Virus record (IMG/VR): IMGVR_UViG_3300027779_000028
Coordinates: 1-64,000 of that record
DNA: 64,000 nucleotides
Direction: 5' to 3' (one strand)
Source: a virus
A model generated the notes under the pieces. The model did not search any database and was not told the origin of the DNA. It was given only the letters and a program-made list of their open reading frames with translations. The stretch's first letter is position 1; each line of letters opens with the position of its first letter. This document shows positions 1 through 10,038 of this stretch, one piece after another. The position numbers and the translations under genes were made by a program.

Positions 1-3000
1 ACCTCAGCTTCGTATATACCTCCTAAATCAGATTCTTTACTCGTCATCTCCCCTTTAGAAACCGTACCTAAACGGGGGTAATAAATATTACCAACCTCTC
101 TTTGGAAGGGTTTATTTAACTCATCTAACTCTTCGGATATCTTTACCCTCTGCTCGTAAGCAGGAGCTAAGTCTACTTTCAATAATTCAAGCCGTTTAAT
201 TTCTTTACGCAACTCCTCTTCTTTAGCAAAGAACTCCTTCGAATACGCAGGCTTCCCTGCTTTATCTTTTTTATATTCAGCTTCGTTTATTTTCTTTCTC
301 TTTGCCTCAAGGTTACTTATTTCATCATCTATCTCCACTTTCTGCTGACGAATAGAGGCTTGCTGCTCTGAGGTTAGGTTAGAAGGTACCTTCTGCTGAC
401 GAGTTACTCCGACACCTCCCTCTAACTCCTCCTTCATTTTAGGGGTTATCGCTATTGAGAGTTGTTCGTTTGCCATAGACTCTAAATCATAAGGGGACTT
501 GAAGTCAACAACCTCAATCTTTGCGCTCTTATCAAATCTTTTAGCCTCAGCCTTCGCTACTTTAGGTAGGATAGAATTGTAAAAGGTTTTCATTCCTTCA
601 CCTCCTAGTTTTAGGTCTTGTCCTTCAAGTTTAGTTTCTTTCTCTACACTAATAATTTTCTCTGCCATCTCCTTGCCAACAATATCAGATAGTAGAGTTC
701 CTTCACTTATTCCTTGCGCTGACGTTGTTGCATTCGACCTGACAACAACACCTTTCCCATCAACTTTAAAAGTCATCATTGAGTTGTTTGTCATTTCGAT
801 ATACACCATAATATCACCCTCAACATCTGAACGTTCGTTTATCTCACTCCTATTTCCTTCTACAACAGGTGTGGAACGAATATGGTCAACCGTCTTACTC
901 AAATCGTACCTATCAGCACTCTGCTCTCCTGTAATCCACGCTACTCTATCGAACCCTTTATCGGCAGCCATCTTCATAACTCTCCTTATAGCTAAACCTA
1001 CCCATTGGTCAGTCTTCTTGTAGGGCATGTTGGGGGTGTTGCCTTTACGTACTTCGTATTTTATACTTTCTATTTTGTTGTCTAGTTTCTTTATCTCGTT
1101 AGTTTCTGAAAGATTATAACTTGTACCATATCCTACTTTTTCAACAAGCTCCTTACCGCTTTTGCTTATATCTTGTAAGTACAGATTATAAAGTTCTTCT
1201 TCTTGAGATTGTGTTAAATCAGGTACATTATAGTTTCTCTTCCAATAATATAAGGTTTCTGAGATTTTTTCTAAAAAGCTTTCTTTTTGTTTTTTTTCGG
1301 TAAAGTATGGATTGCTAATATTGCTTGTTGCTGTTTGTTCTACTGCATCAAAAACAGCCAAATCGAACTCACCATTATTAAGGCCTTTCAAGTATTGATA
1401 GCTTTTTATGCCATCTAAAATATCATTTTTTTCTTGTTCTAATATTTTTATTTCACTTTCTTCTTTCTCATTTAACTCACGTTTAAACCCTTTCCTCTTA
1501 CCATCTTGCGCCCAATCACTTTGAAGTTCTTCTATGAATATAACTTTCTCTCCGTTAGGCAAGGTTCTTTCGTTCAGTCTTATATGAGCTAAGATATTTT
1601 TCTCATCCCAATGTTGGGATTTGTATGACACTTCTGATTCATTGTTTAATTTAGCTTGGGTTTCTTTTTCTTGCTCAGACATATTCGCATATATCTCAAT
1701 AGGACCCTCATAATTTTTCATATACTTATTACGCATTTTCTCAGCGTACTCTTCTCCTTTATTATTAGGCAAAGTAAGCAATACCTCTTGGTAGTTCTCT
1801 CCATTTTCAAGGGTGTATTGAGAGTACTTACTAGGATTCCTTATACCGCCTTGCCCCTCCGGACTAAGCTCTAGAGTCTCCATCCTAGACATAGCCCTAT
1901 GATTATCATCCCATAGTTTTTTGGCGGCTTGGTATCCACCTTTTCGTTGCTTTAGCTGTGCAAGCTTTCTTGTCTCTTCTTCAAGCTTATACAAACTTTC
2001 AAAGTTGCTATTATCCCTTCTATTTAACAGTGTTAAAAACTCATCGTAACTACCTGACTCGATATCTTCAATCGCCCCATTAGGGTTTTCTTTGTCAATT
2101 TTTTCTAGATATTCTAATCTCTTAACTTCTTCTTCTGAAAGTTTATCTGCATCTTCTACTACTCCTTTCTGAACATCAACAATCTCAATCCGATTGTCGT
2201 TGATATACTGCTCTACAATTTCTTTAGGTATAGACTTGGTTTTGTTTTCTTTCTGCCACTTGTTTAAGTACTCTTCTAAACCTATCCATCCCAACTCTTG
2301 ATTAACACCTCCTATACCACCATTCTTTTGAGGGTCAGTTAAAGCTTTTATCCATTGAGTAGGTTGCTTAGGGTTGGTATCTTCTATATTGTCAATGGCT
2401 TTTAAAGCATTTGAGAAATAAGAACTACCCTCCCTTTGCTGACGAGACATAGGCTTCTTCTTAGAGTCAGATATCTCATCAAGAGCAGTAAGGTCAGACT
2501 CTTCTATAACCTCTCCCTTACGTGTCTTTCTTCCAAGGGTATTGAGTAAGTCGATAACACTATCATCCGTAGTACCGAAGTTCTCGCCAAGGTCAATCCC
2601 AAATTTCTTAGCAAAGTCTTTTAAGAACTGTATAACCTTATTTTTCGCAGGTTTAGTTAAGTGTCTATATTCACTAGCCAATATTGAAACAAGCTCCGCT
2701 AGTCTCTCTTCATTCTGAGTTTCTAAAGGAATAGTATTCCCGTCTTTATCTAAGATAGGATTTCCCTTAGCGTCTTCTTCAACATAGTTTTTAGCAAAAT
2801 TGTCGATACGATTAGCCAACTCAGACCCATCTCGTAGTGTCTTACGAACAGACATCATCATGGTTTCTGCAGCTTTAGCCGCAGCAGAATTATTCTTTAC
2901 TTTATCTAAAAATACCGCATGGAATATCTCATGGGGTACAGTCCTCATATTTGCTTTAGAAAGATTGATATGTATGGTGCCATCTACATACTCCCCTCTT

Positions 3001-5816
3001 CCGTCACGACCCGTAAACTTAAGATACTCATCGTTACTTTCATGAAGAATCATACGAACGTCAGGAAGGATTTTAGATATAGAACGGGCACCAAGTTTAG
3101 CTGACGTTACCACTGCGTTACGAATCTTCTTTTTAAGACCGCTAAAATTAAAGTCTCCCTTTTTATTTATCCTAAGGTTTACTTCCACTTTTTCAGTAGT
3201 ATCGTCCACTTTTTCTCCAAAGAACTCCTCGACATCTCCTTTCTCCTCTTCTGTTACATCATCTTTTTTATTTATCTCTTCTACTTCATCTAAATCAAGA
3301 ACGTCTTCCTCGTTTTCTTTTTGCTCCTGCATCTCAGTGCTCACCTCATCATTCATAGCTTCAAGCTTTTTAACGATAGCCGCTACTTTTTTCTTTTTAC
3401 TTTTTACTAACGCACCGTCTTTAGTGCCAATTTCTTTTTCTAGCTGTTGCTTTTGCAGTAGAAGACCTAAAGCCTCTCGCTGTTGTTTTGGAGTATAGTC
3501 GGCTATAGGGATTAACTCAAGCAAACCTACAAGATTTTCCATCTCCGTTTCCTTATCTTTCATCTCCTGAGCCGTAATCTCCCCCGCTGCGTTTTGTGTC
3601 TTTAGCTTAGTCTTATACATCTCCCTGTACTCAGGGTCTGTAGCTAGTCCTTTAAAGACTGACCATACATTATCATCTACTGAAGCCATGTTTCCACTAG
3701 AAGCTGCAGTAAAGACAGCTCCGGGAGTGCCCAAAACAAATCCCCCTACAGCCTCTTGTGCCCCCGCCCTAAGAATCTGTCCCACGTACTCTGTAAATGT
3801 ATCAGGCGTTTGAAACATCTGCTTTTCTTTGGCGACATTATATATATTTTTTACTGATATCTCTGCTATCTCCTGCATAAATCCTGTCTCAAACTCTGCC
3901 ATCCCCGCAGCCGTTACCATCAAGCCGCCTTTTGCCATCCCGCTTTTCACATCGTTCTTTATAAACTGCCCAAAGGTCTTGGCTGTAGTTGTTTTACTTG
4001 AACGAGTAATAGCTCTAGATACAAGGTTAAGAACCATAGGACTTGAGGAAGTTAGGTTTCTAAAACCAATCGTCTCTAAAATACCAATCGCAATACCTAT
4101 AGGAGCTGTAACTAAGAACTTTTCATTTTCAGAAATATCATCAAATAAAGATTCTTTAGCCATCTCATCATACACGTGTTCTGTTGACATAGCATACATC
4201 TGAGCGGTACGTTGTGCCATCCCCGCAGGGCCTAGTCCACCTACCATAGCGGGTAACGAAGCTGCTAGACCAAGGAAAGACCCCTCCCAAAAGTTTTGTG
4301 AATGCAACTCCTTCCACTGCTTTGTTGTATTGGCACTCTTAAATAACTTCCCCCCTTTTTTTGCATCGTCTATCATCCCAAAGTCTGTGTCGGTAGAAGC
4401 TGCTGCACTTGAATATGGGTTTCTATATTTTTCTTCTCCATACAGGATGTTTTTTTGAAACTTATCCTTAGCCTCTGCTATAATAGAGTCGTATATAGGG
4501 TGACTTGTTGAGATTATACCACTACCAACGTATTTTTCTTCCTCATCTTGGCTTTTTAACCACTCTATAGCTTCTTTATCATCGAGTCCTTCAGGGATAT
4601 CTAACCCCATTTTCTTAGCATAATACTTTGGAGTTACAGCTTTCTCATCTACTACATACTCCGCTAATCCTTTGTAAGCCATTCTCTCCATGGTAGAGGC
4701 GGCCATACCGGGATAACTTACTAGTTCATTCCATATCCCTTCCCAAAAGGTTCCTTGTTTAGCCTGCATCTCTGTATACTCCCCAACAACTTTATCTAGT
4801 TTAGCTGCTTGTGACTGAAAATACTTCTCTCTCTCTTTAAGTTGCTTAAACTGATACTGATAATTCTTTTGAAGCTGTAACGACTCCTGATACTTATCCC
4901 TTAACTCAGGATTTCTAGCTAACTCTTGCGGTGAGTATGCCTCAAATTGCTTAAAATCTGCAAGAAAATTCTTATATTCTTTATGCCAAGCTCCTGAGGC
5001 TTCCGTAAATTCTTTAGTCTCGGCATCAAAATTCTTTACAGTAGAAACAATCTCCTCTTCATTAATTACTCGTAGCTCAGACTCTCCTATATCACGAAGG
5101 ATAGAGCTTTTATTTTCTCGGAGAAAATTCTCCATATTTTTAACATTCTTCCTATCCCCCAATTCCATAAACGTATCAAGGTTAATCGTAATTTCCTCAC
5201 CGTTTGAAGCTGTAATTTTTACATTATCACCAATTCCTTTATCTTCAAAGTCAAATCCATATTGACCAAACAGATAATTCATTTTTGGAACGACATACTC
5301 CTCTCCCCAATCTGTTATAAGGTCCCCTTCGGTATCTCTTAAGCTACCTATCGCACGTTCAAAATGGTCGAAGCCTTTACCTTTATCGGCAAGTAATCCT
5401 TTTTCATCCTCATCCTCATCTAAAATTAAAGAACCTGCTTGAGTTGTAAACCCTTTTTCAACTCCGGACTCGCTATCTCTTTCTAAGACCTCTCCTTTAG
5501 TGGCCTCAAATAAAGCTTGGTTGTCATTAATTTCCTGCTGTTCAGGACTCGGAAATAGAGCTGCGGGAGAATCCACAGAACCACCCTCTCCAAGTAAAGC
5601 CATATCTTCTTGGAGAATCTCGTCTTTTTTTTTTACACCTATCAGCTCAGAAAACTCTTCTATAGATTTAGAATAACCTTTCTGTGTGACATAATTAAAG
5701 TTGTCATTTAAGACTTCGTCATCATTACTTAGCAATACACTAAACTCTTCTATAGATTTAGAATAACCCTGAGATAGGGCTCTATTGTATAAGTCGTTTA
5801 ATACTTCTTCGTCCAT
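1..5816 (-). CDS. Giant large polyvalent phage protein, N-terminal part (runs off the left edge)
   Basis: Open frame of 1938 codons starting at ATG 5816 and still open at base 1. The N-terminus has two copies of a GYSKSIEEF motif (about residues 15-25 and 45-55). Residues about 500-600 are hydrophobic and glycine/alanine-rich, suggesting a membrane-interacting stretch. A zincin-type HEIFH motif (H962, E963, H966) suggests a metallopeptidase domain. Residues about 1395-1440 carry a block with HWDEKNILAHIR and FIEELQSDWAQ, and residues about 1720-1760 a GGEGMKTFY / LPKVAKAEAKRF block. Both are typical of very large phage proteins thought to be packaged and ejected with DNA. It follows the 638-aa gene by 7 bp at the end of the tail block. 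On a circular map it would continue into the ORF entering from the right edge. The family assignment is from motif memory; the protease activity is inference. Confidence 0.8.
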   Translation of the reverse strand, partial: MDEEVLNDLYNRALSQGYSKSIEEFSVLLSNDDEVLNDNFNYVTQKGYSKSIEEFSELIGVKKKDEILQEDMALLGEGGSVDSPAALFPSPEQQEINDNQALFEATKGEVLERDSESGVEKGFTTQAGSLILDEDEDEKGLLADKGKGFDHFERAIGSLRDTEGDLITDWGEEYVVPKMNYLFGQYGFDFEDKGIGDNVKITASNGEEITINLDTFMELGDRKNVKNMENFLRENKSSILRDIGESELRVINEEEIVSTVKNFDAETKEFTEASGAWHKEYKNFLADFKQFEAYSPQELARNPELRDKYQESLQLQKNYQYQFKQLKEREKYFQSQAAKLDKVVGEYTEMQAKQGTFWEGIWNELVSYPGMAASTMERMAYKGLAEYVVDEKAVTPKYYAKKMGLDIPEGLDDKEAIEWLKSQDEEEKYVGSGIISTSHPIYDSIIAEAKDKFQKNILYGEEKYRNPYSSAAASTDTDFGMIDDAKKGGKLFKSANTTKQWKELHSQNFWEGSFLGLAASLPAMVGGLGPAGMAQRTAQMYAMSTEHVYDEMAKESLFDDISENEKFLVTAPIGIAIGILETIGFRNLTSSSPMVLNLVSRAITRSSKTTTAKTFGQFIKNDVKSGMAKGGLMVTAAGMAEFETGFMQEIAEISVKNIYNVAKEKQMFQTPDTFTEYVGQILRAGAQEAVGGFVLGTPGAVFTAASSGNMASVDDNVWSVFKGLATDPEYREMYKTKLKTQNAAGEITAQEMKDKETEMENLVGLLELIPIADYTPKQQREALGLLLQKQQLEKEIGTKDGALVKSKKKKVAAIVKKLEAMNDEVSTEMQEQKENEEDVLDLDEVEEINKKDDVTEEEKGDVEEFFGEKVDDTTEKVEVNLRINKKGDFNFSGLKKKIRNAVVTSAKLGARSISKILPDVRMILHESNDEYLKFTGRDGRGEYVDGTIHINLSKANMRTVPHEIFHAVFLDKVKNNSAAAKAAETMMMSVRKTLRDGSELANRIDNFAKNYVEEDAKGNPILDKDGNTIPLETQNEERLAELVSILASEYRHLTKPAKNKVIQFLKDFAKKFGIDLGENFGTTDDSVIDLLNTLGRKTRKGEVIEESDLTALDEISDSKKKPMSRQQREGSSYFSNALKAIDNIEDTNPKQPTQWIKALTDPQKNGGIGGVNQELGWIGLEEYLNKWQKENKTKSIPKEIVEQYINDNRIEIVDVQKGVVEDADKLSEEEVKRLEYLEKIDKENPNGAIEDIESGSYDEFLTLLNRRDNSNFESLYKLEEETRKLAQLKQRKGGYQAAKKLWDDNHRAMSRMETLELSPEGQGGIRNPSKYSQYTLENGENYQEVLLTLPNNKGEEYAEKMRNKYMKNYEGPIEIYANMSEQEKETQAKLNNESEVSYKSQHWDEKNILAHIRLNERTLPNGEKVIFIEELQSDWAQDGKRKGFKRELNEKEESEIKILEQEKNDILDGIKSYQYLKGLNNGEFDLAVFDAVEQTATSNISNPYFTEKKQKESFLEKISETLYYWKRNYNVPDLTQSQEEELYNLYLQDISKSGKELVEKVGYGTSYNLSETNEIKKLDNKIESIKYEVRKGNTPNMPYKKTDQWVGLAIRRVMKMAADKGFDRVAWITGEQSADRYDLSKTVDHIRSTPVVEGNRSEINERSDVEGDIMVYIEMTNNSMMTFKVDGKGVVVRSNATTSAQGISEGTLLSDIVGKEMAEKIISVEKETKLEGQDLKLGGEGMKTFYNSILPKVAKAEAKRFDKSAKIEVVDFKSPYDLESMANEQLSIAITPKMKEELEGGVGVTRQQKVPSNLTSEQQASIRQQKVEIDDEISNLEAKRKKINEAEYKKDKAGKPAYSKEFFAKEEELRKEIKRLELLKVDLAPAYEQRVKISEELDELNKPFQREVGNIYYPRLGTVSKGEMTSKESDLGGIYEAE
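5652..5768. repeat. Direct repeat encoding a duplicated N-terminal motif
   Basis: A 27-bp sequence occurs identically at 5652-5678 and 5742-5768. On the minus strand it encodes the duplicated GYSKSIEEF peptide of the giant protein. Identity at the nucleotide level suggests a recent duplication or conversion of this module. Confidence 0.85.
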
Positions 5817-5823
5817 ATCTATG

Positions 5824-7740
5824 TTATTTAATACTATAATCTATCCCTCCTTTTTTACTCTTAACGTATATCTCTGCAGCGTCTTTAGATACGTTTTGAA
5901 CAACCCAATTTATAAAGTCACCTTCCATAGTACCCAATTCTATTGTAAACTTACTTTCACCATCCGGTGCAGTAACATATACTTTATCGTTAGTATTATA
6001 AGGTATTGACGTTGTGAAGTTACCTAAACCTGATAGAGATTTTTTGATATTAGTTACCCATACATCTTCACCCTTACCAAATTTGAAACCCTGTAAATCA
6101 GCAATTAACACATCTCTATTATCAGGGGGGATAGGAGCATCCCCTGCTCTTTTAACTTCATACTTCTTTGACTGTGGTACCTCTTTCCCGTCTGTGCCTA
6201 TTACCATCTCTTCAAAGCCTGTATATTTACTGTCAGCTTTCCATCTACCGTCAGCTACAGTAGCCTTATTAACGTCGTATATCTGACCACCTAGTCTAAT
6301 CCAATCTTCTTTTGTTGGTTCAGCAGGCATCGTTACGCTATGGTCCATTTTTGCGTTTTTACCGGAGTATTTAAAGTGGAGTTGGTTTCCGTCTATAGTT
6401 ATACTTTGCAGGCTCCTGCCTACAGCTAACTTTGTAGTTAAAATAGCGTCAAGGGCGGTTTGTTTTTTCTCAGGTTCGAGGTACCATATTTCTGACCATA
6501 ACCCTACAGCCTCAGCTTGGGCCTCTTCAGCCGCTTCAACACCAAGTCTAGCTGCATTCCATTCATATCGGCTAGGGTCGAACTGATGCATAGGAGTTTC
6601 TTTCTTGTTTAACATCGAAACCATTGACGTTGTGACTACGTCTTTTGCAACATCGTATTGCTCGGTATTATTTGCAACAATCTGTGCTACCACCTCCGAA
6701 TGAGAGACTGTCTCACCTTTATCATCTTTGTAAGACAGGTCTTTAAAGTTTTCGTTGAGATACTTTGTAAGCGCCTCCCCACTACCTAGAAAAGCAGGCG
6801 AGGGGATACCCGACCCTTGTTGAATAGGATTAGGGATAGAAAGTATAAGGTCAGGATTCCGTGCTGCCTCCAAAGGGTCAGAGGTAAACGTAAAGGCATT
6901 ACCTGTATTAGGATTAATATTTATGCTATTAGTAAGAACAGAACTAATATTAGTTGGTAGAGCAAGTGTAGCAGACGCATGATTATCTATAGCCTCCATG
7001 ACTTTTGGACTTTTTGTAGCGTCTTCTCTTGTGCTTACATTCTTTTCCATTTCAACAGTAATGACATCTCCTAATTGCTTTACCATTTTTGAATTAGAAC
7101 TATCCATATCAAAGTAGTTATACTGTGCCTGTGTTCTATTTCTTAAAGCATTAACAGACTCGTAGCTACCTATATCGGTATTCATTTCTCTTTCACCTGT
7201 TTCAGAGTTTAAAGTTGAGCCCCCCATACTAACCATCCCATTAACGGGATTAATCCATAAACGATTATCGGAATAATTCATAAACCCTAGAGTGCCATTT
7301 AATACCCACTCTTCATATGATTGTGAGGTAGGATGACCTGTTTTAGGGTCAATCTCTCCCCGCTCACGAGCGAGTTTATAATGTGCATTATATTCTTCAG
7401 CAATAGTGAAAGCTTCACTAGTTCCTTGCTTTAGATTTGCCTTAATGGTATTATATTCTCTCTGATTCATCTGACCTGTCCTAAACAGCTTCTCTACCAC
7501 TAAAGAATATTCTTGAGCATCTGAAGAGAAATCAGAAGTAAACTCATTAAACCCTTTATTCTCTCCTATAGGGGAGTCAAAAAGAACTTGTCTAAATTCT
7601 CTAATATCCTTATCAATCGCAGATTTTTTCTCTTCACGAACCCTAGCCTCTTCGCTAATCATCGCCGACATATCAGCTCCTACATCAGCCCAATTTATCC
7701 GACTATTGGCATTCTTCTCAGCATATTTAAAATAGGTCAT
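5824..7740 (-). CDS. Predicted virion protein, 638 aa
   Basis: Not recognised at family level. Mostly hydrophilic and helical at the N-terminus (charged residues 1-130), with beta-rich C-terminal parts and no signal peptide. Its start overlaps the stop of the 300-aa gene by 4 bp (ATGA), and its stop lies 7 bp before the giant ORF, so it belongs to the tail/internal-protein operon. In podoviruses this position, after the nozzle genes and before the giant ejected proteins, usually holds internal core or ejection proteins. That role is inferred from position only. Confidence 0.75.
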   Translation of the reverse strand: MTYFKYAEKNANSRINWADVGADMSAMISEEARVREEKKSAIDKDIREFRQVLFDSPIGENKGFNEFTSDFSSDAQEYSLVVEKLFRTGQMNQREYNTIKANLKQGTSEAFTIAEEYNAHYKLARERGEIDPKTGHPTSQSYEEWVLNGTLGFMNYSDNRLWINPVNGMVSMGGSTLNSETGEREMNTDIGSYESVNALRNRTQAQYNYFDMDSSNSKMVKQLGDVITVEMEKNVSTREDATKSPKVMEAIDNHASATLALPTNISSVLTNSININPNTGNAFTFTSDPLEAARNPDLILSIPNPIQQGSGIPSPAFLGSGEALTKYLNENFKDLSYKDDKGETVSHSEVVAQIVANNTEQYDVAKDVVTTSMVSMLNKKETPMHQFDPSRYEWNAARLGVEAAEEAQAEAVGLWSEIWYLEPEKKQTALDAILTTKLAVGRSLQSITIDGNQLHFKYSGKNAKMDHSVTMPAEPTKEDWIRLGGQIYDVNKATVADGRWKADSKYTGFEEMVIGTDGKEVPQSKKYEVKRAGDAPIPPDNRDVLIADLQGFKFGKGEDVWVTNIKKSLSGLGNFTTSIPYNTNDKVYVTAPDGESKFTIELGTMEGDFINWVVQNVSKDAAEIYVKSKKGGIDYSIK

Positions 7741-8639
7741 AGTGGTTGGTCAGGATTGTAAAGATTCATGTATTGAGGGTCCATCTGAATCATGCGTAGT
7801 TGCTGTGGAGTAAGCCCTTTTTTAAACTTCCTAAACTCCCTAGGTGTCATCCCTCCTACACTAGCAAAGTCCATATTACTTAAATCCCGTTGGTCAAATT
7901 CTGAGTTTGTAATGGTATTATATTCAACACGCCCCTTGACTCCTAATTCTTGCCCCGCCATTCTTTCCGGAACTATAGAAGTTGGAGGAAGCCCCTTACC
8001 TCCGGGTTCTCCCATTCCTACAGCAGCATTGCCAAATTTTGAAAGTTGAGCAGAGTCCCAATCCATTCCGGCCATAGCCGCTTGCTGTGATTTTGTGTCT
8101 GCTGTGAATAAAGGGATTGATGAGGCAGCAGTTGAAGCCATGCTAGAATACCCTTCTATCATATCTTGTTCAGCATAAAGCCTATCCTCTCCCGCTCTTG
8201 CTGCCGCCATCTGAGCACCTTCTATCTCGCCCATATCTAATTGAACACCGATATCTCTTAGACGACTATCTTCCGCGAGAATCTTATCCTGTCTTTCCCC
8301 AAGTAAGACATCATAGTCTACCCTTTCTTGATTTAAAGTTTTATTCATCGCTGTCTGTACTCCACCTACTTGAGCCGCTCCTCTTTGGCTTTGAGTTAAA
8401 GCGTCAATGGCATTAGACCCTTGCTGTAGAGCGGCGTTTATAGCCATCTGATAAGGCTCTTTGCTTACAGATGAAGCTTCCATAAAGTTTACCTCAAGAC
8501 TTTTGCGAGCTTTTAGCATAGCGTCTGCTGCGGCTTGTTCAGCTTTCTTTTCTTTTCTCTCGGCCTTGTTTCTTTGACTTGCAGATATTCCGGTTGTTAT
8601 TGCGGCAATCGTAAGTTGCGCTGCTATTACTCCTGACAT
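7737..8639 (-). CDS. Alanine-rich, coiled-coil internal virion protein candidate, 300 aa
   Basis: The N-terminus is a hydrophobic, Ala/Ile/Thr-rich helix (residues about 4-20), followed by a Lys/Glu/Ala coiled-coil stretch (about 22-130) and a Gly/Ala/Ser-rich middle. This architecture resembles small ejected core proteins of podoviruses (T7 gp14-like) that insert in the envelope during DNA entry. No sequence homology to gp14 is claimed. Its start overlaps the upstream cupin gene by 13 bp and its end overlaps the 638-aa gene by 4 bp, so the three are probably translationally coupled. Confidence 0.7.
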   Translation of the reverse strand: MSGVIAAQLTIAAITTGISASQRNKAERKEKKAEQAAADAMLKARKSLEVNFMEASSVSKEPYQMAINAALQQGSNAIDALTQSQRGAAQVGGVQTAMNKTLNQERVDYDVLLGERQDKILAEDSRLRDIGVQLDMGEIEGAQMAAARAGEDRLYAEQDMIEGYSSMASTAASSIPLFTADTKSQQAAMAGMDWDSAQLSKFGNAAVGMGEPGGKGLPPTSIVPERMAGQELGVKGRVEYNTITNSEFDQRDLSNMDFASVGGMTPREFRKFKKGLTPQQLRMIQMDPQYMNLYNPDQPL

Positions 8640-9166
8640 AATAAATAGTTGTTTAATATTACATGTTCCGGAAGTTCCCGGAAATCTTCAGTATACACAT
8701 CCCTCTCTGCCTCCTCGATAGTGGTGGCATCAGTTCGGTATACACATGCCCAAGTACAGTCTTCATGCATATATCCTACTCTCTGAGTACCGATATCCGT
8801 CATGACTTTCATTGGGGCTTTAATTCGTTGAACCTCTCCTGTGTCTAAGAGGATGGACATATCTCCTTCCATAAAGAAAGAGGGGTGGGATTGCTTATGG
8901 ACAAAACTTACAACAAGAGCTCCCTTAGGCATAAACACTTCACGAGTATAAAGACCATTACATAAGTGGTGGGTTACCGGAAGAGATTCCTCCATTTTCT
9001 TTGTATGATGAATCAAAGTTCCTTCAACTTGTGATAATTGTTTACGAAATAACTCTATATCTTCCCAAATAACACCTCTATTTTTATGGACATGCCCAAG
9101 CAAATCCTCAGGAGAAGTCCTTAAGATTTTTTCAAATTCAGATATAGTTGTAAGAGAGGCGCTCAT
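8627..9166 (-). CDS. Cupin-fold phage protein, 179 aa
   Basis: Residues about 70-150 form a small beta-barrel pattern typical of phage cupin proteins: a strand with VFMPKGALVVSFVHK, a GD turn, IKAPMKVMTDIGTQRVGY, then HEDCTWACVYRTDATTIEEAE. Proteins of this type are common beside podovirus tail genes. Their biochemical role is not established, and the barrel may be structural or bind a small ligand. A TATCTTTG box lies only 5 bp before the ATG, so the message may be leaderless. Confidence 0.75.
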   Translation of the reverse strand: MSASLTTISEFEKILRTSPEDLLGHVHKNRGVIWEDIELFRKQLSQVEGTLIHHTKKMEESLPVTHHLCNGLYTREVFMPKGALVVSFVHKQSHPSFFMEGDMSILLDTGEVQRIKAPMKVMTDIGTQRVGYMHEDCTWACVYRTDATTIEEAERDVYTEDFRELPEHVILNNYLLCQE

Positions 9167-9171
9167 GCATT

Positions 9172-9179
9172 CAAAGATA
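9172..9179 (-). promoter_or_regulatory. Bacteroidetes-type minus-7 box TATCTTTG
   Basis: TATCTTTG on the minus strand, 5 bp upstream of the cupin gene ATG (9166). It matches the TAnnTTTG consensus. Transcription would start at or next to the start codon. Confidence 0.6.
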
Positions 9180-9186
9180 CGGTGTT

Positions 9187-10029
9187 TTAAGGAAAAGATT
9201 TCATGACTTCAGACTTAACCGCAAATAGCTCCACAGCTTCGGTATCTCCGTTAGTAAGAGTAAACACTCCATAATGTCCAAGTATACCATGTGACTCAGC
9301 TACAAGGCTCTTAGTGGACATAACATAAGTTACATTAACTAGTGGGAGAACACCTCCCCCCGCCACGTCTTGCTCTACTACTATAGTATTTGTCCCCAAA
9401 GGGATATCAACATTAATAGACGTAATTTGACCTAAGTAAATAGGAGTGTATATAGTTTCAGGCGGTGTAGGAGGAAGAGCATAGTAGATGCTGTCACCTA
9501 TGCTAGGTATACTTCCAATAGGTAGGGTTAAAGGGAAAGTAAAGGTAACAACTGTTGCAGGTGATTCTACAGCAGTTAAACTATTTCCGATACCATTCGC
9601 AGAGCGTAGAGGAAACTCTTGTGCAGCCTCAAGTGCAGTGTCAATATTTACTACCCCTTGATTTCTAAGATATGAAAACCAAGTAAATTCTTTTTCCACA
9701 AAGAAATCTGAATCAATAAATCCTGTAGTCTGCAACTCACTAACAAATGTAGCTGCCCAAGCGTGGTCTCCTTCTAAACATAGAGTCTTAAAGATTTTAT
9801 TGGACATAGGTTCTTGGTTGAAAACACTTTGTAGGGTAGCATTGTATTGAACCCCATAGTAATTATTCCTTGTCTCGTTAGTGTTATGTCTCCATAGATT
9901 GCCTCCTGAAAAAGAATAGAAGTATTGATTCATACCCTGCATCCACTCAGGGACATAGGAATAGAAAGAAGGCCACCCTTGTGCGGGAGGGCTAAAAGTT
10001 AGAGTATAGTTGGTTTTAGTTACTGACAT
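9187..10029 (-). CDS. Podovirus tail structural protein, 280 aa
   Basis: The N-terminal 100 residues contain a pattern I associate with podovirus tail proteins: GWPSFYSYVPEWMQGMN, FSGGNLWRHN and YGVQYNATLQSVFNQEP, ending in KIFKTLCLEGD. The C-terminal half is beta-rich (IGSIPSIGDSIYY and several Val/Thr strands). It sits between the 313-aa protein and the cupin gene in the tail operon. The exact position in the tail is unknown; a tube/nozzle-associated role is inferred. Confidence 0.7.
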   Translation of the reverse strand: MSVTKTNYTLTFSPPAQGWPSFYSYVPEWMQGMNQYFYSFSGGNLWRHNTNETRNNYYGVQYNATLQSVFNQEPMSNKIFKTLCLEGDHAWAATFVSELQTTGFIDSDFFVEKEFTWFSYLRNQGVVNIDTALEAAQEFPLRSANGIGNSLTAVESPATVVTFTFPLTLPIGSIPSIGDSIYYALPPTPPETIYTPIYLGQITSINVDIPLGTNTIVVEQDVAGGGVLPLVNVTYVMSTKSLVAESHGILGHYGVFTLTNGDTEAVELFAVKSEVMKSFP

Positions 10030-10038
10030 ATCTTTTTA

